Below, in pieces: positions 28,501-38,562 of a stretch of 64,000 bases of DNA. A program made the translations under genes and the position numbers. Numbering within the stretch: position 1 is the first letter of the stretch; each line of letters opens with the position of its first letter. The notes beneath the pieces are model-generated. The model saw only the letters and a list, made by a program, of their open reading frames with translations, was not told where the DNA came from and ran no database searches. Origin of the DNA: Nitzschia sp. DOCU1 (taxonomy: Eukaryota > Bacillariophyta > Bacillariophyceae > Bacillariales > Bacillariaceae); contig OX595991.1 of NCBI GenBank assembly GCA_951394045.1, forward strand, positions 2,666,001 through 2,730,000, given 5' to 3'.

Positions 28501-29640
28501 ATGACGGATCAACCCTTGAACGAGTTGTCTCGAAACATGGCGACAGATCAATCACCGCAAAGCAACTTGGATGAAACCAGTGACGAACCAGCAGCATGCT
28601 CGTCGGTTTGTGACGACGTTCCTTCGTCAGAGCCCCCAGAAGGAACGGTGGTGACTAGAATAAGCTCTTCTCGAAAAGCAAAAGTATGGGCACTTCCCTG
28701 GGTCATCATGATCTTGGCCCTCTATGCGTTTGCAGTGCCTTGGACGCAATTCGCCATTGTCAAACGATACTTTTTAAAGCCCGACTTTGAGGCCGCGTTG
28801 CCAGGACTCGGTAGCACGCCTTGGCGCAAATTCACCATGCGGGGTCACATGGCCTGTGGGGCTATTGCTTTACTGCTGGGACCTTTTCAATTCCTGTCGA
28901 AACTCCGCAAGTCCTTTCCTCAAATTCATAAATGGTCAGGGCGAATCTATTGTGTCTGTGCCATGGCCTCTTGTCTGTTTGGACTAGCGTTTATTGCGCT
29001 CAAGAAAAAGCTAGTGGGAGGCTGGAATATGTCTGTGGCGTTTGCCATGGCAGGTATAACGTTGGGAGTCTTGAGCTTCAAAGTCTGGCAATCGGCTCGA
29101 GCCGCCAAAGTGGGGAGTCCGCCGATGGACTTCACGGCACATCGCAACTGGGGAATCCGATCGTATAGTCAAATTCTGGCGCCCATGCTCTATCGATATT
29201 GGTACATTTGCGTACAACTATTCGGCATGTATCAGGCACCCAAGCCGCAGTTTCTAGGAGGATATTGTACTCGAGACGGCCTGTGCCCCGACTATTTGAG
29301 ATTGTTTGACAAGGCACACTGCTGGACGTACTGGTTGACGGCCTTGGCAGTGGCCGAACTTATCATTTACTACCTACCAAAGCACCAAATAGAGATATCA
29401 GAAGGGGATGCTGAGTCGGAACAGGAGACAGAAGTGCCGCTGCTACCGCGATCAAATGACGGCAACAACGGAGAGAATGACAGAACCGTGCTGCCCAGGG
29501 CTCCATCGTCATTTGTGGACGAGTTTGCGGATGGTCTATTCCGCCCGATTCGTAGCGCCTCACCTGTGGCTGTCAACACGATTGGATGGATCTTGGCAGT
29601 CATTGCCATTGCCATCACAACCCGGATCTACACCTCGTGA
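28501..29640 (+). CDS. DUF2306 multi-pass membrane protein
   Basis: 379 aa from ATG 28501 (MTDQPLNELSRNMATDQ). After a ~60-residue acidic Ser-rich N-terminus come membrane helices: ALPWVIMILALYAFAVPW, the GHMACGAIALLLGPFQFL segment, YCVCAMASCLFGLAFIAL, AGITLGVLSFKVWQSA and others. The order H-MACG, IHKWSGRIY and DFTAHRNWGIRSYSQILAP is characteristic of DUF2306 (predicted membrane proteins of bacteria and some eukaryotes). The conserved His residues are reminiscent of haem-binding membrane proteins, but no biochemical role is established. The C-terminus has an acidic cytosolic loop and a final helix (INTIGWILAVIAIAITTRI, approximately). An alternative upstream start with a signal-like stretch would need a non-ATG codon. 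Confidence 0.85.
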   Translation: MTDQPLNELSRNMATDQSPQSNLDETSDEPAACSSVCDDVPSSEPPEGTVVTRISSSRKAKVWALPWVIMILALYAFAVPWTQFAIVKRYFLKPDFEAALPGLGSTPWRKFTMRGHMACGAIALLLGPFQFLSKLRKSFPQIHKWSGRIYCVCAMASCLFGLAFIALKKKLVGGWNMSVAFAMAGITLGVLSFKVWQSARAAKVGSPPMDFTAHRNWGIRSYSQILAPMLYRYWYICVQLFGMYQAPKPQFLGGYCTRDGLCPDYLRLFDKAHCWTYWLTALAVAELIIYYLPKHQIEISEGDAESEQETEVPLLPRSNDGNNGENDRTVLPRAPSSFVDEFADGLFRPIRSASPVAVNTIGWILAVIAIAITTRIYTS

Positions 29641-29702
29641 GTTCTCTTTTTGCCTCTGTAGCAGGGTTGGTCAAAGAAGTAACCACCGGTGTTTGAATCT
29701 CC

Positions 29703-31524
29703 TCAAGCCATGATGTTTCTAGTATCAAAGCTAGCAATCGACAATAAAAGTGCTTTGAAGCGTTCGGCAATTCGCTGCATAAACGCCCTGGAAATTCCGG
29801 GCGACGTAAAGTTGAGCATGGCTTGGAGTCTTCCATCAAATGTCAGGACATGAATCATGGTTCCCTTGGCCTGAGAAGAAGTATGGAGTGATGCACCAAA
29901 GAAAATACATTCTTGAACTTCAATGGTCGAACCATACTTTTTCTGAACCGGAGACACTCCAATGGACGACGCCATGAGTGAATACGGTGGCAGACTGGAT
30001 GGATTATTCATGAGCCGCACTAGCCATTCCACGGGTTGACGCTGTTCCATGGCGGACTGAAGACGTTCCGTGCAATCTTTTACCAATGACGCCAGCGTGA
30101 TTGGTGACATTTCGTGCGTTTTGACGTCCGCGAAAGGAATTTGGACAGAGTGGACGACACCCGCAGAGCCGCACAAACAAGATTCGGGATCCATAGAATC
30201 CACCAAACGACGTGCATTTATTGGCACTTGAATGACACACTCAATACTACTACTCCCACCAGTCTTGTCAGAATCATCCAGTGCCAGTTCTTGAATTCTC
30301 GCTACTACTGCAGCCGCGGACACTGCCCCCTGCACCGTGCCTCCCATGATCCGACAAGCATTTCTCAGAGACGTCGTTTCCTCTGCGCTCAAGGAAACAG
30401 GCACACAGTCAATACATCCCTCGTCTCCCGAAGAGTCGGAAGGAATCTTTTGGAAGGATTCTGGGGGTAAAATGACTCTTGTGGACTTGTCTCCGAGCCG
30501 GAGTTGCTCAGTGTAGGTTTGCAGATCCGCATAGACATCACTGCTGCTGGCGATGGCGTTGGCACCATAATCATTACCTAGAATTCGGCCTTGAAGATCG
30601 ATCATTGGTTGAGTAGGAGCGTCAGCCACTTCGACACCAGCAAGAATTTGTTCGAGGCACGTCAAAAAGTAACTTGCTACTTGCAGCGCACCGGGTCCGT
30701 CACTTAGTGCGTGTGTCAGTGATAGTACCATCACAAGTTCTTGGCTCTTTTTCAGGTATCCACGAATGACATAAGACCCCCTTTGTGGATCCAAGGCGGA
30801 ACAACCAATATTCTGTATCAATCCCGCTAGATAGGAAGGTGGAAAGTCGTCATCAACTTCTTGGATCTGGAACAAAACGTCAGAAGAATCCTTGGCTCCA
30901 CGGATGATGGGCTCGGTAGTGTATCTTAGACCCAGCTTTCCCGTTTGACCTTCCAAGGGAACGACCCGGAATTGTAGGAATCTATATCGCGATACACAAG
31001 CCTGCCATGCTATATAGATGTCCTGGGAACTGATGGCCTCCCTTGAAGTAGCTGATAATTTCAATGAGAGTCCAACATTGCACGTCGAGGTAGCAAGCAT
31101 GCTCTCGTAATCGTTGAGGTGTCTGGATTGAACTTTCATTCTCTTGGCTTTTCCACTAGGAACGCAGTTTGTTCAAGGTGGTGGCAAATATGAAATGATG
31201 TGAGAAGATACCGGGACTGATCAAAAGGTGATTGCTGTTTCACCGGACCGACTGAATGAATATGATGCTAATGCTTTCCTGGGGTATTACGTGCAATGGT
31301 TGTGTTCGCATCGGTACCGTTAGAACAGCGGGACAAAGAACGTACCTGGTAAAGATTCTTCTATTGAACTTGTCGTCATCTTCCCGCCGGCCCCAAAGTG
31401 CTTCGTTCCCGTGCATCGAGCGGGAAGCATCAGAAGCCAAAAAATGAGGTGGGCGTAGTTCGGCGAATCTATAGGGCTGTTTGAAGTTATGAAGTGCAAC
31501 CACGGCATCCGAAACAGATGACAT
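29703..31524 (-). CDS. HxxxD-type acyltransferase / condensation-domain-like protein
   Basis: The main exon 31155-29703 holds the catalytic motif LSLTHALSDGPGALQVASYF (HxxxDG), typical of CoA-dependent acyltransferases with the chloramphenicol-acetyltransferase fold and of condensation-like enzymes (alcohol acetyltransferases, PapA). A C-terminal region with VQECIFFGASLHTSSQAKG occupies the place of the second structural motif. An upstream exon 31524-31346, starting MSSVSDAVVALHNFKQPYRF, can be joined through a 190-bp intron (31156-31345, GTACGT...CCTAG) in frame, giving 543 aa; otherwise the gene starts at ATG 31139 with 478 aa. The joined form adds a plausible substrate-side N-terminus. The acyl donor and acceptor are not predictable. 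Enzymes of this class usually act in the cytosol on alcohols, amines or polyketides. Confidence 0.78.
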
Positions 31525-31776
31525 TTATGCTGGACAACTCATCAGACGTGGAGAATCCTCCGGACGGACGGTCATTCAGAACATCGCGCTGACGTGAATT
31601 TTCAACAAATTGCAGTGAGTCCGGGATTTGCATGTAACAAGGCCCGAGCCCTGGTTGCACTACCGGTATTTATTCCATTCTTACATTCTCTGGGTGGAAA
31701 CCAATTTTTGATGCACCACCGTTTGCTCAGAAACTGGCTGGAATAAAGGAAGACTGCTCCCCGGTCAAGAAATCTC

Positions 31777-32430
31777 ATGTACTCTACAGAGCCAATGGAT
31801 TCTCTTTTGAACAAAACACAAACACAGTTGAACACTGTTGGTTTCCCCTCTGGCTACAATTTTGATGATAGCGATAGCTCTAGCATGGCGATCGATCTCA
31901 CAGAACGCACTAAAGTCGGACGCACGGCACCTCTCCCGCCAAAAAATGACATGGGAAGAAGCACCTGCTCAACGAAAAAAGTTAGGTTTGCTAGGTTTGT
32001 CCACGTTCAGGAGATCCGTCATAGAAATGACATGTCTCAATTTGAACGCGATGAACTTTGGCAAATGACACGCCAACTTGGCGGGTTTCTTCCCAGCGCC
32101 GAAACAGAACAAGAAGATCCGTCGGTCCTGCGTTTGAGACAACTCGTTCGCAAGCAACAAAGACTAGTTGCTCTGATGATTCGACGAATGATTGTGAACG
32201 CATCAGTGCTACGCTCTTGGAAGGGTGAAGATTCTTTGACGTATATCGCAGCACTCTGCTCAGAGATGTCAGAACAGTCGGTACAGGAAGCTCGCGCTTC
32301 TGCACTGAAAGAAGAGATGGAGGTTCAGAAGTATTTGTTTGTAGAAAGCACGCAAACTTCTCTCGACTACCCGAAACGCCGGGGAGCTGAAATCGCTCCT
32401 TCGTCCCCAAAACGGTTGCGACTTTCGTAA
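31777..32430 (+). CDS. hypothetical diatom protein with short conserved motif
   Basis: 217 aa from ATG 31777 (MYSTEPMDSLLNKTQTQ). The only recognisable element is KKVRFARFVHVQEIRHRNDM then SQFERDELWQ (~residues 67-97), a pattern V-R-F-x-x-x-V-x-V-x-x-I-x-H-R-N-D-M-S-x-x-E-x-x-x-L-W that recurs in uncharacterised diatom proteins. The rest is charged and probably helical (RLRQLVRKQQRLVALMIRRM). The basic end (PKRRGAEIAPSSPKRLRLS) resembles a nuclear localisation signal. No catalytic domain. It overlaps nothing and is convergent with the TauE gene, ending only 11 bp before the end of that gene. The role is unknown; a nuclear regulatory protein is a guess from composition. Confidence 0.65.
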   Translation: MYSTEPMDSLLNKTQTQLNTVGFPSGYNFDDSDSSSMAIDLTERTKVGRTAPLPPKNDMGRSTCSTKKVRFARFVHVQEIRHRNDMSQFERDELWQMTRQLGGFLPSAETEQEDPSVLRLRQLVRKQQRLVALMIRRMIVNASVLRSWKGEDSLTYIAALCSEMSEQSVQEARASALKEEMEVQKYLFVESTQTSLDYPKRRGAEIAPSSPKRLRLS

Positions 32431-32441
32431 ACCAAGTTGGC

Positions 32442-33308
32442 TTATCCATTTCTTCTCCGCAAGATACGTCGAATGTTCTGACTTGCGCCTACGATGGATC
32501 TTCCTCCAAAGACTACCAGACTCAGCATGTACAGGTCCCGAAGCTGCTCTTCGTTCAAGTACAAGGCAGCCTTCGCCCCACCATACCCGCCAATACTGGC
32601 TCCCAAGCAAACGATTGCTGCAGTGGCGAGCGGGATGGCCATGATCCTCGAGACGGCGGACATTATGACAGAGGGAGCCAGAGCGCAAATCGCCGTGCCT
32701 TGCACGTAGTGATGCGGTAACTCGGTTGCTTCTGTAATGTACGACATAGCCAATGGCAGACCACCGACTCCCATGAGGGAGCTGATAATGCCAGAGACGA
32801 CGCCAAAAGTAGCATGCTGGACCATCACAGCAGAATTTTCGGCAGTAAACGTTATAGTTTCCACCTTGTTACTCCAGGCTTTGTGTTCCTTTCCACCTCG
32901 TGCTTTGGCACGTTGTTGAATCCAGTAGTGCGTCGGTATAAGTACAATGCTGAATCCGTTAAAGAAGAGTCCCAGAGCATCCCCTGACAATTTCTGGGCC
33001 AGTGTAGTACCAACACGAGCGGAAACCACAGCGGGAACGCCAATCAGTAAAGCCAACGACATGCTGACGGCATCTTCCTTCCAAAACTTGAACCCCGATG
33101 TGACGGTCGATAAGGAAAGAGATGTCAACGACACTCCGGTAGCGGAAAGCTGCGAAAGATTCGCCACAGCAATCGGCAACGTCATGGCAGGAATGATGGT
33201 TTGCGCCCCGCCCCATCCCACTAATCCCGTGACAGCACCCGCCGTTGACCCAACCGCGAACTCATAGAGGCGGCGCTGGGTTTGGAGATTCCAAAAATGA
33301 CTTTTCAT
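32442..33308 (-). CDS. TauE/SafE-family sulfite/anion exporter
   Basis: 288 aa from ATG 33308 (MKSHFWNLQTQRRLYEF). Two homologous halves each begin with a Gly-rich motif: VGSTAGAVTGLVGWGGAQTI and GVVSGIISSLMGVGGLPLAM, the signature of TauE/SafE (DUF81) permeases. About eight hydrophobic helices are visible, including LSATGVSLTSLSLSTVTSG, LALLIGVPAVVSARVGTTLA, ALAPSVIMSAVSRIMAIPLA and AAIVCLGASIGGYGGAKAAL. Characterised members export or import sulfite, sulfoacetate and related small anions across the plasma or an organellar membrane. A typical length (250-300 aa) and the duplicated motif make the family firm. The substrate is unknown, and no plastid presequence is seen. Confidence 0.9.
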   Translation of the reverse strand: MKSHFWNLQTQRRLYEFAVGSTAGAVTGLVGWGGAQTIIPAMTLPIAVANLSQLSATGVSLTSLSLSTVTSGFKFWKEDAVSMSLALLIGVPAVVSARVGTTLAQKLSGDALGLFFNGFSIVLIPTHYWIQQRAKARGGKEHKAWSNKVETITFTAENSAVMVQHATFGVVSGIISSLMGVGGLPLAMSYITEATELPHHYVQGTAICALAPSVIMSAVSRIMAIPLATAAIVCLGASIGGYGGAKAALYLNEEQLRDLYMLSLVVFGGRSIVGASQNIRRILRRRNG

Positions 33309-33819
33309 TCTTGGCCGTCTTAGAGTAGGAATTGTCAACGCCTCCGAAAGACAAGCATTTCCTTAACACAGATCGTCGATAAGTAAGAGTTGACCGCCAC
33401 CTAGTACATCATGGAAGATAGAGTAGTGATGTATAATGGCGAGAGGGACAGGTGTTCGGTTATTAGTGGGGCAAGCATCAGCCGCACACAAACGACGGCG
33501 GACGGTCGAGAGCACCATGGTTGAAAATTGATGGGAGATGTTGTTGGAGGTCGTTCCAGTCGATGAAACACACGCGCATAGCCAGCGGCAGCCAGCCGGC
33601 GTTGGAATTAAAATTTCTTCGATGATGTAGATTTTCTAATCATGACTTTGGATCGCGCTGGGCGGTCGTTAGAGTCGTGCCAGGGGGGCAACTTGTCCCC
33701 CAACGGGCCCATTTTGCAACTCGGTGCTCTCATCACTTCCTCATTTTGATGTAACGGCGGTATCTTCATGTTGTCAACGAACGACTATTGCATGTTTGTA
33801 CTTCACCACCATCATCACC
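33309..33819. other. divergent intergenic region
   Basis: Separates the TauE gene (minus) from the type II membrane protein gene (plus), so it should contain both promoters. GC-rich GCCAGCGGCAGCCAGCCGGCG lies at ~33579. The frame of the plus gene is open from 33724 but an ATG appears only at 33820. Confidence 0.45.
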
Positions 33820-35190
33820 ATGGCAATCCGAATAAGACAAAAGCGATTTGTCCTTGCTTTAAAGAAGAAGCAAGCAATTCGTGTGCTGTTTATCATTGCA
33901 GTCTTTATTTTGTTTGGACAGAATTTCTTGCTAATGAGAAAGTGGAATCACTGGCCGCCAGTATTGGACTTGATTGAACCTCGTCACTCATCATCGTCAT
34001 CAGAATCAGAATCAATTCAAGTTTCCATCCCGATCAAAGAAGAAGCAACTATCACAAAAGGACCAGTGCTTTCACATGTTGCGATTATGGGGCAATTCAA
34101 TTTTGGGGGGTTGTCGGTCTCCAGCATCCTAACGTGGGCATCGTCGATGCACCAAGCAGGATTTGGCCGTGTCCTTGTGCGAGGACCATTCGATGAAGCA
34201 CAAGTGAAACAGCTGCGGTTATTTGGAGTGGACGCGTCCTCCAGTACGTATCAGGATATCAATCTACACAATCATTCGGAGGGCTTGCCGGGTTATTATA
34301 CTCCCTATCTGCACCTGCAGGATGCATTGCTAGACTTGCAACAAAACGACCCTTCGATTCATGGCGTACTTTACATCCACGATGATGCTATTCTCAATTT
34401 CGATTTGCTGGAGACAACGCTCAAGAGGAATGGATATCGAACCATTATTGGTACCGACCGAGGATGTCCTCCTGATTTGGCTGAAGAAACGACGGATCCC
34501 TCCTATGAGCGTCTCAGAGGGGCTCTGTCACCTCGATTACAGAAAATGGTGGAAACGGAAGTCTTTCGATTGTATCCCGGTAGCACGGTTGGTCGATACG
34601 GAAGCTGGACCGGCCGTGCTCGTTCCGGCAAATATACTGAATTGTTCCCAGACACAATATGGGAGCACAGGAGCAAGGATTTTTGTATGGGAGGACTGGA
34701 ACGATTTGTTCAGAACCAGTACGATCAACAAGCAAGTGCAGGACAGTCATTTTCCAAGTCTTGGGATATCGATGAAGAAACTGGGGAGCGTTACTGGCTT
34801 ATACCTACGCATGCTCAGGCCGACTTGTTGTATGTTCCCACTGCCATGGCCGAGACGTTTGCAGAAATAGCAACCCCATTGTACCAAGCCGGGGTGTGGC
34901 TTGAATGCGCCGTACCAGTCCTGGTGGATCAACTCCGGCATATTCACGATCTCGATGTCCAGAAGCTTCCGCTTTGTACCAGTTTTGACTATGGCACCAA
35001 TCCGATGCGGGGAACAGATCGGATGATTCGACACTGCCAACGGCACTATATCCAGACAACGAACGCCACGACCAACTTTGGAATGTACCACCCCGTCAAA
35101 CTAGGCAAGGATACCAGTTTTTGGAAAATAACACATGAGACCGTCAATGGCGTTTGGCTGAACAGCAAACAAACGCGCTCTACCTTCTAG
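33820..35190 (+). CDS. type II membrane protein, possible Golgi glycosyltransferase
   Basis: 456 aa from ATG 33820 (MAIRIRQKRFVLALKKKQ). A short basic cytosolic N-terminus is followed by one membrane helix (IRVLFIIAVFILFGQNFLLM, ~20-39) and a Ser-rich stem, the layout of Golgi type II enzymes. The luminal domain contains HVAIMGQFNFGGLSVSSILT, GVLYIHDDAILNFDLL (an acidic HDD that could bind a metal-nucleotide sugar), and several conserved-looking Cys and Trp residues, with SDFDYGTNP-like and LWECAVP-type segments near the end. No named family can be assigned with certainty. Stem, topology and the acidic motif point to a glycosyltransferase-like enzyme, but this is inference. Confidence 0.65.
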   Translation: MAIRIRQKRFVLALKKKQAIRVLFIIAVFILFGQNFLLMRKWNHWPPVLDLIEPRHSSSSSESESIQVSIPIKEEATITKGPVLSHVAIMGQFNFGGLSVSSILTWASSMHQAGFGRVLVRGPFDEAQVKQLRLFGVDASSSTYQDINLHNHSEGLPGYYTPYLHLQDALLDLQQNDPSIHGVLYIHDDAILNFDLLETTLKRNGYRTIIGTDRGCPPDLAEETTDPSYERLRGALSPRLQKMVETEVFRLYPGSTVGRYGSWTGRARSGKYTELFPDTIWEHRSKDFCMGGLERFVQNQYDQQASAGQSFSKSWDIDEETGERYWLIPTHAQADLLYVPTAMAETFAEIATPLYQAGVWLECAVPVLVDQLRHIHDLDVQKLPLCTSFDYGTNPMRGTDRMIRHCQRHYIQTTNATTNFGMYHPVKLGKDTSFWKITHETVNGVWLNSKQTRSTF

Positions 35191-35587
35191 TTGAAGCAGA
35201 AGATGAGCCATCAACAAAACCATCCCCAGGGACGCAGGAATTTGGATTGGTATTGTCTCCCTCCTCGGCGAGTACTTGGCCACACGCCTCTGAAAGAACA
35301 GTCGAATGATGACTACACGAGTCCAATGGTCAAGTTTCCGGGAGGCGCGATAACCCATGATGCTTATACCAATTTTACGATGACAAATTTCGCCATGTTC
35401 ATGGATAGTTTTGTGGTTTACAGGGTGGAGACGTCGCTCTCGGCTCCCTACATTATTTCGACATGGTTGGACACGCCCCTGTTGTGGAAACATTTGCCGA
35501 CTCATTTCAACATGCAGATATCTTTATTAAATTAATAGTCTCATAAGCAATGACATGCACCGACACCCCTCGGTCCTGACTGAACTC
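35191..35587. other. intergenic 3' region
   Basis: Lies between two convergent genes. A plus-strand frame of 114 codons continues past the stop of the type II protein but shows no features; it is treated as non-coding. Confidence 0.4.
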
Positions 35588-37025
35588 CTAGTACCGCTTG
35601 TCATTGGAGTACCCCGATTGACTGTCGTATTGAGAATCATACTCAGCACCATCGTCTTCGGTGTAGTACGATTCTCCGCCGTCCTCGTAGTTGCCGTCGT
35701 CATATGCCTCATCACCATCATAGGACTGATCGCGTGTGCCGTCATCATCGTACGTTCCGTCACCATATGTATCGTTGGCATAGGTATCATTGTCGTATGG
35801 TGCGCTGTGGGCATCATTTTCATCCTCTGTTGGGTAACCTCCTTGCTGGCTAGGCTCCATGTACGAGTCTCCGCCATAGTCGTAATCATCTTGAGTTGCA
35901 TCATCATACGGATCCACATAACCAGGCTCATCACGGAAACCGTCTTCATCGTCGTCATCGGGGTTTCGGTTGAGGCCCTCTTCCTCCTCATTGGGGTCGG
36001 TCTTTTTCTTTTTCTTTCTCCTCACAGGTTTCTTCTTGCAGCAGTTGAAAAACGGCGGGGGACGAGGCGAGCAACATACCAAACTCTGTGCAAACATGTA
36101 ACAAATCACGGCAATCACAGATCCGAATCCAGCATTGCCCAAGGCGCATTCTTGATCGTACTTGCTACAAATTGAAAGGATGATGGCAACAGCAACAGTA
36201 TGTCAGAATATGCGGATCAAGGCAAAAGTAAGACGCCTTCTAGCACAAATGAGAAACTTACCACCAATCTTCCGACAAAAACAAGAACATTGTGAAAAGC
36301 TGGAACATGAAGGCCAGGTAGAGGAACAAGGCCGTCGGGAGCCAACTGCACTTGTATGTGCAGCAGCACAGCTCGATCATTCCAAACACTACTCCAAGAA
36401 ACGCGAACACCGGACCCATGATAGCTCCACGCTGAGCGTTGGTAAAAGACGAATCAAACATACCAATACCATCGGGGTAAGGCTTGACCACGCCAATATC
36501 CACAGTCTCAGCGATAATGTCGTTAATGTTGATAGGGGTCGGGGCAAAACTTGGCGCCGTCGTGGGGGAAGCTGTGACACCGCATTTCACAGACCCAGGA
36601 CCAGGCTCTACAACCTCGGTGCAGGGTTTCGTAGTTGGAGCAGCCGTGGAACCATCCGTGGCATTCACATCAAGAGCACCACCACCGAGTGTATCCGGTG
36701 GTGCATCGGTCGCGTTATCTTGCATTCGACGAAGCTCATCCAGCAACATTTCATCAAACAGCCTTCGTTCCCCCTCTGGTGGCCAGGGATAAATAAAGAC
36801 CTCCAAAATCTCATACTTGAACAAGCCGACGTTAGCCTCCGTGGCGTATTCAAAGGGTGCGGGCTGGGTCTTCTCTGGATCGAGAAATGTATCATTACGT
36901 AAAGATACAAAGGAAAAGTACTTTACCGATAGACAAGCCCAGAGGGAGCATCCAATACCGATAATCGCCAAGGACAAGACAACGATGCTGCGTGAAGAGG
37001 CGAACGAGGGGGTGAGTCGGGTCAT
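35588..37025 (-). CDS. four-helix membrane protein with acidic Tyr/Gly/Asp-rich tail
   Basis: Exons 37025-36262 and 36164-35588 (97-bp intron, GTAAGT...TGTAG) join to 446 aa. Helix 1 SIVVLSLAIIGIGCSLWACL (~13-32), a large extracytosolic loop with Cys residues, N-glycosylation sequons (NAT, NDT) and a Thr/Pro-rich part (ASPTTAPSFAPTP), then helix 2 GPVFAFLGVVFGMIELCCC, helix 3 LPTALFLYLAFMFQLFTMFL and, after the intron, helix 4 SVIAVICYMFAQSLVCC. The tail is a basic KKKPVRRKKKKK block and a long low-complexity acidic region with repeats such as NDTYANDTYGDGTYDDD. The topology is tetraspan or claudin-like, but no family signature was recognised. The intron sits between helices 3 and 4, supporting one gene rather than two. 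Confidence 0.8.
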
Positions 37026-37926
37026 TTGGGGTCGAAATAAGCATTCCGAGGGGCAAAAGGCCTCTTCTGATGTTCGGATCCTAAGTCAGCTCGTCTCTCC
37101 CACGTACCGAGTGTTGCGGCCGCAGTTTCTACCGCAACACCACAACGGCATATCCTGCCGTGTCTGTTCATAGACCGGATTTCCCTTGGCCTCCTCCGGG
37201 ATTTCACTCTTTGCCTTGTCATTATTCGGGAGATTCATTGTATGGGATTTCGGTACTTCGTGCACGTAGTAGTATCAACCAATCTCGACGACTCTACCAA
37301 AAATAACGCAAAACCAAAAGGCCACTACTTCCAAAGGATCTCGCTGCTAGTAGAACGTTGTATTGGCAACTCGAACTATCCAACCATCGATCGAAGAATT
37401 AAAACTTCGGCGATGTGTGTAGCTGGAAAAAAGCAGCACCCACCAAGAGAGGATCTCGGGGACGAGCGAAAAGCACGAGTTTGTGTGCGCCTGGCGTTTG
37501 GCTATTTCATCCTCACCCCTGAATGTCGATCTTTTTCTATACCGTTAAGAAGGCAGGCTGTGACTGGCCACAGCTTGGAACCGATTCTGAGGGGTCGCCG
37601 ACGGTCCTCTCGCAACGAAACAACACGTAGAACGAAGGTACGTATGGTCATTCGAGCAAAATGACCAAGATTGCGAACAACGGCGTCACAGTAGTAGTAT
37701 GTCTATGTATAGTAGGCATTATATTAGTTAGGTACAATGTCGTCTATTAATGAAATGAGTCCATCACCCATTTGCGGAGCTATGCTACGCTGGCACAAGC
37801 TGTTACTTTCGTTATAATAGCTGCTCTAGCAAGAACTAAAAAGGTGAAGCATTGTGCTTCCTCCCTTTCCTCGGGCAGCAAGAATGGCTGCTCTTGTAAA
37901 TGTGAAACCACCAGCGAAATCAATGT
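37026..37926. other. intergenic stretch
   Basis: A plus-strand ATG frame of 140 codons (37242-37664) is Arg/Ser-rich and shows no domain; it is not called as a gene. The promoter of the tetraspan gene should lie just right of 37025. Confidence 0.35.
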
Positions 37927-38562
37927 TCATCGTTTCCGAAGACTTTCGAAGCATTTCTTCTCGTATAAGTAGCGTGTCCAAACACCATGTAAACGACGAG
38001 GGATACAGTCAAATGGTGTTTTCCCCCTATCATCTTCGTAGAGTACAAGATCTGGGCTTCTGCACATCAACAAGTCGATTACTGCAAAGTTTGGCACTGC
38101 CGCAGAACAAGCGTTGTGGAGAGGATTCCGACCGAACTTGTCCCTGACATTCAACGGTAGGTCCGCAACCAGCATCAAGTAGGTAAGCGCCTGTAGTTTC
38201 CCCCATCTGCAAGCGTGGTGAACAAGTGTCTCCCCCAACTCGCTCCGTGCTGATGACAGCTCTTCGCAAGTAAAATTTTCAAATTGCTCAATGACTTCCT
38301 CCCTTATCCATCGGATCATATCGGTGGGTATTGACGATTCTTGATAAGGAAGGAAGTATCGAGCTTGCTCCACCGAGAACGCGTTGATCCGAGGCTCGAC
38401 GCCAATGTTGCCGAGATACGCAGAAAGAAACACACTTGGCGACGCAAAGCTGTCTCGCAGAATGCTCTCGTCCGCATCCTTGGTCATGGCCAATTTCATT
38501 TCCTCCCTGATCATAGCCGGTGCCAGAGCTTCTGAGAATGTAGGAAGGGCTCGGTTCATCAT
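37927..38562 (-). CDS. ankyrin-repeat protein
   Basis: 211 aa from ATG 38562 (MMNRALPTFSEALAPAM). The N-terminal ~100 residues are unassigned but regular (EPRINAFSVEQARYFLPYQE, IRWIREEVIEQFENF). The C-terminal half has two to three ankyrin-type units: GETLVHHACRWGKLQALTYL then ADLPLNVRDKFGRNPLHNAC, followed by VIDLLMCRSPDLVLYEDDRG and KTPFDCIP. The T-x-H-x-A-C and G-x-x-P-L-H-x-A hallmarks are clear. Ankyrin repeats mediate protein-protein contacts, so no reaction is implied. Short ankyrin proteins of this type are common in diatom genomes. No signal peptide or membrane segment. Confidence 0.8.
   Translation of the reverse strand: MMNRALPTFSEALAPAMIREEMKLAMTKDADESILRDSFASPSVFLSAYLGNIGVEPRINAFSVEQARYFLPYQESSIPTDMIRWIREEVIEQFENFTCEELSSARSELGETLVHHACRWGKLQALTYLMLVADLPLNVRDKFGRNPLHNACSAAVPNFAVIDLLMCRSPDLVLYEDDRGKTPFDCIPRRLHGVWTRYLYEKKCFESLRKR

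Noticed and set aside
33579..33605. GGCAGCCAGCCGGCG as a possible regulatory palindrome
   Set aside because: Only partly self-complementary and not repeated elsewhere in the window.
35191..35535. 114-codon plus-strand frame after the type II membrane protein
   Set aside because: Starts with the stop-adjacent codon, has no domain, and lies where a 3' UTR is expected.
37242..37664. 140-codon ATG frame
   Set aside because: Arg/Ser-rich composition, no conserved-looking segment, no splice partner.
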